A DNA stretch of 64,000 nt from Variovorax sp. 54. Lineage in GTDB: Bacteria; Pseudomonadota; Gammaproteobacteria; Burkholderiales; Burkholderiaceae_C. The notes beneath the pieces are model-generated. The model was not told the origin of the DNA and made no database searches. It saw only the letters and a program-made list of their open reading frames with translations. A program made the translations under genes and the position numbers. Where the stretch lies: NCBI RefSeq assembly GCF_002754375.1, contig NZ_PEFF01000001.1:2934501-2998500 (forward strand), given 5' to 3'. This document shows, piece by piece, positions 57,823 to 64,000 of this stretch (its first letter is position 1; the number at the start of each line of letters is the position of its first letter).

Positions 57823-58824
57823 TCAGGCCGCTGCAGCGCGCTGCAAGCGGTCCTTGACGCCTTCCCACTCGGGCGTGTCGGGCGGCGTCTCGATCCAGAT
57901 CAGCTTCACGCCCTGCGCGTCGAACTCGCGCAGCACCGCGAACAGCTGCTGCGCGGCGGCAGCAGCGTCGTCGGGCATGCGCCGCAGCAGCACGCGCTGC
58001 GAGCGGCTGCGCACATTGCTGCGCGTCCACACGGCGATGTGCGCGGCATTGGCGCCAAGCACATCGAGACCGGTCTGGATCGCCTTGGGGTCCATCAGCC
58101 GCACCTTGGCATCGGGCGCGTAGTGCGCCTCCAGCGTGCCCGAGGCGCGCGGATCGGGCGTGTCGAGCACCTCGCGGTCGCGCAATGGCTCGCCGGCGGC
58201 GGCCTCGATCTGCGCCCGCGTGATGAGGCCGGGCCGCAGCAGCACCGGGGCGCCGCGGCTGCAGTCGACGATGGTCGATTCGATGCCCACTTCGCAGGCA
58301 CCGCCGTCGATCACCAGCAGCGCGTCGCCGAACTCGTCGTGCACGTGCTGCGCCGTGGTCGGGCTGACGCGGCCGAAGCGGTTGGCGCTCGGCCCCGCCA
58401 GGCCGGGCACGCCCTGCTCGGCGCAGGCTTCGAGCAGCGCCTGCGCCACCGGGTGCGCGGGGCAGCGCAGGCCGATGGTGTCCTGCCCGCCGGCCGCCGC
58501 CGCGCCCACGCCGGGCTGGCGCGTGACGATCAGCGTGAGCGGGCCGGGCCAGAAGGCCTGCACGAGCTTCTGCGCGAAAGGCGGCAGCGGCTGGGCAAAG
58601 CGCGACAGCGCCTGCGCGCCCTTGGCGCCCGCCGCCACGTGGACGATCAGCGGATGGTCGGCCGGCCGGCCCTTGGCCGCGAAGATGCCGGCCACGGCGG
58701 TGTCGCTGCTGGCATCGGCGCCCAGGCCGTAGACGGTCTCGGTCGGAAAGGCGACCAGCCCGCCCGCGCGCAGCACGCGCGCGGCCTCGGCGATGGCGTC
58801 GGGCGCTTGGCCGTCGAGGATCAT
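57823..58824 (-). CDS. L-threonylcarbamoyladenylate synthase (Sua5 type)
   Basis: This 333-residue protein has the YrdC/Sua5 core (LVAFPTETVYGLGADASSD, LPGLAGPSANRFGRVSPTTA, STIVDCS) and the extra C-terminal Sua5 domain from about residue 215 (SGTLEAHYAPDAKVRL). It makes threonylcarbamoyl-AMP for the t6A tRNA modification with TsaB/TsaD. The start overlaps the purK stop (ATGA). Confidence 0.95.
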   Translation of the reverse strand: MILDGQAPDAIAEAARVLRAGGLVAFPTETVYGLGADASSDTAVAGIFAAKGRPADHPLIVHVAAGAKGAQALSRFAQPLPPFAQKLVQAFWPGPLTLIVTRQPGVGAAAAGGQDTIGLRCPAHPVAQALLEACAEQGVPGLAGPSANRFGRVSPTTAQHVHDEFGDALLVIDGGACEVGIESTIVDCSRGAPVLLRPGLITRAQIEAAAGEPLRDREVLDTPDPRASGTLEAHYAPDAKVRLMDPKAIQTGLDVLGANAAHIAVWTRSNVRSRSQRVLLRRMPDDAAAAAQQLFAVLREFDAQGVKLIWIETPPDTPEWEGVKDRLQRAAAA

Positions 58825-60026
58825 GCGAGCGCCGGCAGGCCCAGCAGCAGCGCGGCCTGCGAGGCGTTGGCGCGCACGCTCTCGAGCGTGGCGCCGGTGA
58901 GGGTCAGGTGGCCCATCTTGCGGCCGCGGCGCGGTGCCAGCTTGCCGTACAGGTGCAGATGGACGCCGGGCACGGCAAGCACTTCGCTCCAGCGCGGCGA
59001 CACCGGCTTGCCGTCGGCCGCGCCGTCCGGAAACCACAGGTCGCCCAGCAGGTTGAGCATGACGGCGGGGCTGTGCTGGCGCGGCGCGGTCAGCGGCAGG
59101 CCGGCCAGGGTGCGCACCTGCAGCTCGAACTGAGACACGTCGCAGGCTTCCATCGTGTAGTGGCCGCTGTTGTGCGGGCGCGGTGCCATTTCGTTCACCA
59201 CCAGCGAGCCGTCGGCCAGCGCGAAGAACTCGACGCACAGCACGCCCACGTAGTCCAGGCCGCTGGCGATGCTCTTGGCGGAATTGACCGCGCCCTGCGC
59301 CACGGTCTTGGGCATGTTCTGCGGATGCACCTCGGTCACGGCGAGGATGCCGTCGCGGTGCAGGTTGCGCTGCGGCGGGAAGTGCACGATCTGGCCGTCA
59401 CGGCCGCGCGCCAGGATCACCGAGCACTCGAACTCGAGCGCCAGCATCTTCTCGAGCACGCAGGGCACGCAGCCCGCGGCCTGCCAGGCCTCGACCAGCT
59501 CGGCGCGCGTCTTCACGCGCTGCTGGCCCTTGCCGTCGTAGCCCAGGCGGGCGGTCTTGAGGATGCCGGGCAGCAGTTGGTCGTCGACGGCGGCCAGTTG
59601 CTCCGCGGTCTCGATGACGGCATAGGGCGCGCACGGCACGCCGCAGCGCGTGAAGTGCGCCTTCTCGGTGATGCGGTCCTGCGCGATGGCGATGGCCGAG
59701 GCGGCAGGCGACACCGGCCGCGCCACCGCCAGGTGCTCCAGCGAGGGCGCGGGCACGTTCTCGAACTCGGTCGTCACCGCGTCGGCCAGGCCGGCGAGGC
59801 GGGCGAGGCCGTCGACGTCGGCGTAGTCGGTGTGGATGTGGTGGTGGCTCACGCGGCCGGCGGGGCTGTCGGCGTCGGGGTCGAGCACCGCGGTGAAGTA
59901 GCCCATGCGCTGGGCCGCGTGCGCGAACATGCGCCCGAGCTGGCCGCCGCCGAGCACGCCGAGCGTGGCGCCCGGGAGGATGGGCAAATCGCCGGCATGG
60001 CCCGAATGGCCGGTGACGCCGCTCAC
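58821..60026 (-). CDS. purK: N5-carboxyaminoimidazole ribonucleotide synthase
   Basis: This 401-residue ATP-grasp enzyme has [37 protein letters not shown] and [20 protein letters not shown], all typical of PurK. It carboxylates AIR with bicarbonate and ATP. The GTG start overlaps the purE stop (GTGA at 60023-60026). PurE takes the product onwards. Confidence 0.97.
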   Translation of the reverse strand: MSGVTGHSGHAGDLPILPGATLGVLGGGQLGRMFAHAAQRMGYFTAVLDPDADSPAGRVSHHHIHTDYADVDGLARLAGLADAVTTEFENVPAPSLEHLAVARPVSPAASAIAIAQDRITEKAHFTRCGVPCAPYAVIETAEQLAAVDDQLLPGILKTARLGYDGKGQQRVKTRAELVEAWQAAGCVPCVLEKMLALEFECSVILARGRDGQIVHFPPQRNLHRDGILAVTEVHPQNMPKTVAQGAVNSAKSIASGLDYVGVLCVEFFALADGSLVVNEMAPRPHNSGHYTMEACDVSQFELQVRTLAGLPLTAPRQHSPAVMLNLLGDLWFPDGAADGKPVSPRWSEVLAVPGVHLHLYGKLAPRRGRKMGHLTLTGATLESVRANASQAALLLGLPALA

Positions 60027-60577
60027 AGCGCACCCCCGCCTTGCGGCGAAAACGGTGACACGGGCGACACCGCCGCGCCCGCTTCGGGCGGCGGCAGCAC
60101 CATGGCCTCGGCGGCAGCGGTCTGGGCCGTGCGGAAGGCGTCGAGCCTGGCGCGCAGTGCGGGGTTGTTCACCGCCAGCATCGCCACCGCGAACAGCGCC
60201 GCGTTGGCCGCGCCGGCGGTGCCGATGGCAAAGGTGGCCACGGGCACGCCCTTGGGCATCTGCACGATGCTGTAGAGGGAATCGACGCCCTGCAGGTGGC
60301 GGCTGGCCACCGGCACGCCGAGCACCGGCACCGTGGTTTTGGAGGCCAGCATGCCCGGCAGATGGGCCGCGCCGCCCGCCCCGGCGACGATCGCCGTGAG
60401 CCCGCGCCCGGCGGCGCTTTCGGCGTACGCAAACAGCGCATCGGGCATCCGGTGGGCCGAGACCACCTTCGCTTCGTGGCTGATTCCGAATTGCTGGAGA
60501 ATCTCGACCGCATGGCGCATCGTCTCCCAATCGGAGTTCGAGCCCATCACTACACCGACCTGAATGGTTTCGTTCAT
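60023..60577 (-). CDS. purE: N5-carboxyaminoimidazole ribonucleotide mutase
   Basis: This 184-residue protein has [35 protein letters not shown] and [14 protein letters not shown], the class I PurE signatures. The C-terminus is extended by about 15 residues (Ala/Val/Pro/Gly-rich) over the family core. The start lies 36 bases from the divergent cnoX start. Confidence 0.97.
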   Translation of the reverse strand: MNETIQVGVVMGSNSDWETMRHAVEILQQFGISHEAKVVSAHRMPDALFAYAESAAGRGLTAIVAGAGGAAHLPGMLASKTTVPVLGVPVASRHLQGVDSLYSIVQMPKGVPVATFAIGTAGAANAALFAVAMLAVNNPALRARLDAFRTAQTAAAEAMVLPPPEAGAAVSPVSPFSPQGGGAL

Positions 60578-60613
60578 GGTTTCAATTTTACGTTTCACCC
60601 CCAGCTGTTCCCG

Positions 60614-61534
60614 ATGATCGACATCACTCTCGAAAATTTCCAGTCCGAGCTGGTCGAAGGCTCCGTCGCCACGCCGGTGCTGCTCGACATCTGGGCCGAA
60701 TGGTGCGGCCCCTGCAAACAGCTCGGCCCGGTGCTCGAAAAACTCGAAACCGAATACGCCGGCCGCTTCACGCTGGCCAAGCTCGACGCCGACAAGGTGC
60801 CGCAGATTTCGTCGCAGCTGTCCGAAATGTTCGGTGTGCGCAGCATCCCGTTCTGCGTGATGTTCAAGGACGGCCAGCCGGTCGACGGCTTCGTGGGCGC
60901 CATTCCCGCCGAGAAGATCCGCGAATTCCTCGACAAGCACGTGCCGGGCGCCGATGAGGCCGAAGCCGCCTCGGAAGAAGCCGCCGCGCAGGACGCGCTG
61001 GCCGAGGGCGACACCCTGGGCGCGCTCGAGAAGCTGCAGCACGCCGTGGCCACCGACCCGGCCAACGACGACGCGCGCTTCGACTACATCAAGCTGTTGC
61101 TGCAGGAAGGCCGCACCGACGACGCCAAGGTCGCCTTTGCCCCGGTGATCGCCAAGACCACGCTGGTGCGCCGCTTCGACTCGCTGCAGCGCTGGATGGA
61201 CGCCATCGATTTCGCAGCACCGGTCACAGGCTCCGCGCCGACTTTGGGCGATTTCGACGACAAGATTGCCGTCAGCAAGCGCGACTTCGACGCCCGCTTC
61301 GGCCGCGCCCGCCTGCTGATGGCCGCCCAGCGCTGGACCGACGCGATGGACGAGCTGCTCGACATCCTCATGCGCGACAAGAGCTGGAGCGAAGACCTCG
61401 CGCGCAAGACCTACATCGCGATCCTCGACGTGATCGAGCCGCCGAAGGTGAAGGTCGCCGACGGGCAGATTCCGCCGGACGATCCGGTCGTGGCCACGTA
61501 CCGCCGCCGCCTGAGCAGCGTCGTGCTGAGCTGA
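60614..61534 (+). CDS. cnoX: Thioredoxin-domain chaperedoxin CnoX (YbbN)
   Basis: This 306-residue protein joins an N-terminal thioredoxin domain with WAEWCGPCK (CxxC, residues about 28-36) to a TPR-like region ([20 protein letters not shown] and later helices). CnoX holds aggregation-prone proteins and passes them to chaperones, and protects Cys from over-oxidation. E. coli CnoX lacks the second Cys (SxxC type), whereas this one keeps CGPC, so it may also reduce disulfides. A terminator follows. Confidence 0.93.
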   Translation: MIDITLENFQSELVEGSVATPVLLDIWAEWCGPCKQLGPVLEKLETEYAGRFTLAKLDADKVPQISSQLSEMFGVRSIPFCVMFKDGQPVDGFVGAIPAEKIREFLDKHVPGADEAEAASEEAAAQDALAEGDTLGALEKLQHAVATDPANDDARFDYIKLLLQEGRTDDAKVAFAPVIAKTTLVRRFDSLQRWMDAIDFAAPVTGSAPTLGDFDDKIAVSKRDFDARFGRARLLMAAQRWTDAMDELLDILMRDKSWSEDLARKTYIAILDVIEPPKVKVADGQIPPDDPVVATYRRRLSSVVLS

Positions 61535-61571
61535 ACGACGCATTGCGCCTTTCAGTGCGCAATTGAACAAG

Positions 61572-61596
61572 AAAGCGACCCGTGGGTCGCTTTTTT
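61572..61596 (+). terminator. Intrinsic terminator after cnoX
   Basis: AAAGCGACCC and GGGTCGCTTT pair around a two-base loop and are followed by T residues, 38 bases after the cnoX stop. This is a classic rho-independent terminator. Confidence 0.95.
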
Positions 61597-61620
61597 ATTG
61601 CCGCCGTCGCCTCATATAGA

Positions 61621-61662
61621 TAGCATTGCTACTCAATTTCCGATAAAAGCGCATTGCAATGC
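61621..61662. promoter_or_regulatory. Probable HipB operators, two palindromes sharing GCATTGC
   Basis: TAGCATTGCTA (61621-61631) is an inverted repeat with one central base. GCATTGCAATGC (61651-61662) is a perfect palindrome that covers the hipB start codon (ATG 61659-61661). Both contain GCATTGC, 28 bases apart. Two such sites around a promoter fit autorepression by HipB, possibly together with HipA. No clear Shine-Dalgarno site precedes hipB. Confidence 0.62.
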
Positions 61663-61967
61663 TCCAACTCACTGAAGAACTCGAAAAGGCCCGCAAGGCC
61701 GGCGGCCTGAGCCAGGAGGCGCTGGCCACGCGCGCCGGACTGTCGCGCATGACGGTGCAGCGCATCGAAAGCGGCCAGATCGATCCGCGCCTGTCGACGC
61801 TGCTCGAAATGGCGCGCGTGCTGGGGCTCGAACTCATGCCCGTGCCCGCCAGCCTGCGCCCGCAGCTCGAAGACTTCGTGCGCTCGGGCGGTCGCCTGCT
61901 TGGCCAGCCGGCGGGCGTGGGCGCGCCGCCGTCCATCGCGCAGAGCCTGGCTGACGAGGGCCGGTGA
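61659..61967 (+). CDS. hipB: HipB-type antitoxin, HTH regulator
   Basis: This 102-residue protein has an XRE-family helix-turn-helix (GGLSQEALATRAGLSRMTVQ, RIESGQIDPRLSTLLEMARV). A C-terminal tail of about 40 residues is longer than in E. coli HipB. It is coupled to hipA by GTGA overlap, typical of the module. It probably represses its own promoter. Confidence 0.88.
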   Translation: MLQLTEELEKARKAGGLSQEALATRAGLSRMTVQRIESGQIDPRLSTLLEMARVLGLELMPVPASLRPQLEDFVRSGGRLLGQPAGVGAPPSIAQSLADEGR

Positions 61968-63298
61968 GCACGCGCGCCGTCTTCAACACCGGCATCCGCT
62001 ACCTGCGGATGTATTTGCACGCACCTGACGGCGGGCGGCGCGCCATCGGTTACCTCTCGCAGTACGGCGACATCCTGCGTGTGTCCTTCGACGAGGCCTA
62101 CATCGCCGACCCGGGCCGGCCCACGCTGTCGCTGGCCTACCGCGGCGCCGACGAGGCGGCCACGCGCGCCATCCTGGCGTCGGCGCGCGACACCCGCGTG
62201 TCGCGCAGCGACGGCCGCTGGCCCAGCTACTTCCAGAACCTGCTGCCCGAGGGCCACAACCGCGAGCGCCTGGCGCAGCAGCGCGGCTGCGCGGCCGACG
62301 ACGAGTTCGAGCTGCTGGCCGCCGCCGGCCACGACCTGATGGGCGCGCTCGAGGTCGAGCCCGTGCCCACGTCCGAAGGCATTCCCGACACCGTGCGCCA
62401 CTGGCACACGGCGCTGGGGCTCGATGTGCTCGAACCCGGCTTTGTCGAGATGCCGGTGGAAGACGCCGCCGCCATTCCCGGCGTGGTGACCAAGTTTTCG
62501 GCGGTGCAGGACGGGCGGCGCTACGTGGTCAAGCGCCACGGCGCGGCGGGCTCGTTCATCCTCAAGCTGCCGAGCACGCGCCACCCCGACCTGGTCGCCA
62601 ACGAATACACCGGCTACCGCCTGTGCGGCGCGCTCGGCCTCGACTGCGCGCAGGCCCACGTGATCGACCGCGCCGACGCCGACCTGCCCGAGCAGGTGCC
62701 CTTCGCGCAGATCCTGGCGGTGCGCCGCTTCGACCGCACGCCCGAGGGCGGGCGCATTCACATGGAAGAGTTCGCGCAGGTGCTGCAGTACGAGCCGCGC
62801 CAGAAGTACGGCCGCGGGCTGGCCACCGACTGGCCCGCCATGCTGCGCGTGCTCGACCGCCTGTCGCCGAACCCGGTGGCCGACGTGCGCGAGTGCGTGC
62901 GCCGACTGGTCGCCTTCATCCTGCTGGGCAACAGCGACGCGCACCTGAAGAACTGGGCCCTGCGCTACCCCGACGGCGTGGCGCCAGTGCTCGCGCCGCT
63001 GTACGACCCGGTCTGCGTGGCCGCCTTCTTCGAGGACGTGCCGGCGCGCGACTACGGCGTCAACCGCGCCATCGACACCACGCTGCGCGCTTTCGACGGG
63101 CCCGCGCTGGAGGCGCTGCTGCGCGCGGCCGGGCTGCTGCGGCCGGCGCGCTTGATGGCCATTGCGCGCGACACCGTGCGCCAGGCCCAGGCCGAGTGGC
63201 CCGCGCTGCTGGCGCAGGACGGCACGCCCGCCAGCGTGCGCCGCTGTGTCGAGGCGCGCCTCGCGGGTGGCGTGGCGCTCGCGGCACTGGCGGCCTGA
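61964..63298 (+). CDS. hipA: HipA-type serine/threonine kinase toxin
   Basis: This 444-residue protein has the HipA layout: an N-terminal couple domain (about 1-125), the loop GVVTKFS (173-179) that includes the Ser expected to be autophosphorylated, the catalytic GNSDAHLKN (322-330) and the metal motif LYDPV (346-350). HipA kinases phosphorylate glutamyl-tRNA synthetase or other targets and stop growth. The catalytic residues appear intact. The start is GTG. The pair sits between cnoX and a META-domain gene, interrupting the pur genes. Confidence 0.9.
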   Translation: MSTRAVFNTGIRYLRMYLHAPDGGRRAIGYLSQYGDILRVSFDEAYIADPGRPTLSLAYRGADEAATRAILASARDTRVSRSDGRWPSYFQNLLPEGHNRERLAQQRGCAADDEFELLAAAGHDLMGALEVEPVPTSEGIPDTVRHWHTALGLDVLEPGFVEMPVEDAAAIPGVVTKFSAVQDGRRYVVKRHGAAGSFILKLPSTRHPDLVANEYTGYRLCGALGLDCAQAHVIDRADADLPEQVPFAQILAVRRFDRTPEGGRIHMEEFAQVLQYEPRQKYGRGLATDWPAMLRVLDRLSPNPVADVRECVRRLVAFILLGNSDAHLKNWALRYPDGVAPVLAPLYDPVCVAAFFEDVPARDYGVNRAIDTTLRAFDGPALEALLRAAGLLRPARLMAIARDTVRQAQAEWPALLAQDGTPASVRRCVEARLAGGVALAALAA

Positions 63299-63403
63299 AG
63301 AAGAAGCCCGGACGCGCCGACGGGCCTGTCTTCGCACCGGTCACGGCGTCGCATACGATGGCGCCGGTTTTAACTTGTTGCAGATTGAAAAGGAAAATTG
63401 GCC

Positions 63404-63847
63404 ATGCGTTCCTTCGCCCGCCGTACCGCGCTTTCCGCCATTGCCTCGGCCGCGCTGCTGCTGACCGCCCTGACCGGTTGCGGCAGCGGCATCAGCCTCG
63501 ACGAGCCGATCGAAGGGCCGGTGTGGCGCCTGGTGCAACTGGGCGACGAGCCCATCGCGCCGGGCGGCGATGCCCAGCTGCAGTTCGACCGCAACAGCGG
63601 ACGGGTCAGTGGGTCGGGCGGCTGCAACCGCGTCACGGGGTCGTTCACGCGCGCGGGCGTGTCGCTCAAGCTCGGCCAGATGGCCGCGACGCGCATGGCC
63701 TGCGCCGACCCGGTGCGCGGCGCCAACGAGGCGCAGTTCCTGTCGGCGCTGCAGAGCACGGCTAGCTATCGGCTGGCGCCGGGGCGGCTCGCGCTGCTCG
63801 ATGCGGGCGGCCGCACGGTCGCGCTGCTCAGCAGCGGCAACCGCTAG
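63404..63847 (+). CDS. META-domain (HslJ-like) lipoprotein
   Basis: This 147-residue protein has a lipobox signal (SAALLLTALTGC, Cys26) and a META domain: GPVWRLVQLGDEPI, GRVSGSGGCNRVTGSFTRAG and ATRMACADP. HslJ-type proteins are envelope lipoproteins linked to heat or drug resistance; the molecular role is unclear. It follows hipA by 105 bases and is convergent with purC. Confidence 0.9.
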   Translation: MRSFARRTALSAIASAALLLTALTGCGSGISLDEPIEGPVWRLVQLGDEPIAPGGDAQLQFDRNSGRVSGSGGCNRVTGSFTRAGVSLKLGQMAATRMACADPVRGANEAQFLSALQSTASYRLAPGRLALLDAGGRTVALLSSGNR

Positions 63848-63859
63848 GAAAAAAACAGA

Positions 63860-64000
63860 TCAGCCGTGGGTGAGGCGGTCCAGCGCCTCACGGTACTTGG
63901 CGGCCGTCTTTTCGATGACTTCGGCCGGCAGGCGCGGCGCCGGGGGCGTCTTGTCCCAGGGCTTGCCGTTGATCTTGGTGGCTTCGAGCCAGTCGCGCAC
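63860..64000 (-). CDS. purC: SAICAR synthetase, C-terminal end (5' part outside window)
   Basis: The last 46 residues are visible: [20 protein letters not shown], then [20 protein letters not shown] and DRLTHG before the stop. This matches the C-terminus of PurC, phosphoribosylaminoimidazole-succinocarboxamide synthase. The same strand carries purE and purK about 3.3 kb further on, so the purine genes are split here by plus-strand genes. Confidence 0.88.
   Translation of the reverse strand: MRDWLEATKINGKPWDKTPPAPRLPAEVIEKTAAKYREALDRLTHG

Noticed and set aside
61598-61626. TTGCCG and TAGCAT as a sigma-70 promoter for hipB
   Set aside because: The spacing is 17 bases but both boxes match poorly, so I did not call a promoter.

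Overview
The window is a GC-rich (roughly 65-70% by eye), densely coded stretch of bacterial chromosome. Gene content and order point to a beta-proteobacterium of the Comamonadaceae, most likely Variovorax or a close relative. This rests on the tsaB-rimI-uracil glycosylase string, the LplT-PlsC fusion, PxpB-PxpC fused beside a biotin carboxylase, and an FbpABC-type transporter coupled to serine deaminase. The assignment is an inference from gene content; no 16S or tRNA gene is present. Most genes are tightly packed, and ATGA or GTGA stop/start overlaps join many pairs.

Region 1 (1-17123) is the end of a type VI secretion (T6SS) cluster. On the minus strand are a BON/OmpA-type protein (cut by the window edge), TagF, TssM, an uncharacterised 490-residue membrane protein, a PAAR tip protein and a membrane-anchored M15 peptidase resembling TagX. 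On the plus strand follow a Pro/Ala/Lys-rich membrane protein, VgrG with a DUF2345 tail, a DUF4123 adaptor, three tandem DUF3304 lipoproteins (immunity candidates), a Tle1-type phospholipase effector and a small membrane protein. Together they read as a complete VgrG-adaptor-immunity-effector module for delivering a lipase into neighbouring cells.

Region 2 (17137-26844) looks like a pyroglutamate (5-oxoproline) regulon. A minus-strand operon encodes two membrane proteins (DUF969, DUF979), pyroglutamyl peptidase Pcp, PxpA, a fused PxpB-PxpC and a biotin carboxylase fused to a biotin carrier domain. A divergent FadR-type GntR regulator sits upstream. Beyond it lie a decayed TRAP transporter fragment, a small secreted protein and a lipoprotein with a Pcp-like domain that has lost the catalytic Glu and Cys. 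The same 13-bp palindromic site occurs in front of the Pcp operon and in front of the lipoprotein gene, which suggests one regulon. This is the most promising undescribed system in the window.

Region 3 (27209-34806) holds a LysE exporter, an ABC importer whose operon ends in L-serine deaminase (sdaA), a divergent GcvA-type LysR regulator and serB. Region 4 (34796-45277) is mostly housekeeping or poorly known: recG, a membrane-fused TIGR01777 epimerase with DUF4166, queA-tgt, an SDR, and an envelope gene cluster of unknown role (DUF3597, a zinc-ribbon membrane protein, DUF2145, a secreted 175-residue protein). Region 5 (45418-58824) has the LplT-PlsC fusion, an alkaline-ceramidase-like membrane protein, an HTH regulator, pyrF, the DMT-tsaB-rimI-glycosylase operon, a DeoR regulator with a repeat-rich divergent promoter, a NUDIX hydrolase, PBP4, a lipase-like lipoprotein and Sua5. 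Region 6 (58821-64000) has purK-purE and the end of purC, separated by plus-strand cnoX, a hipBA module and a META-domain lipoprotein. I found no rRNA, tRNA, CRISPR array, complete insertion sequence or prophage.
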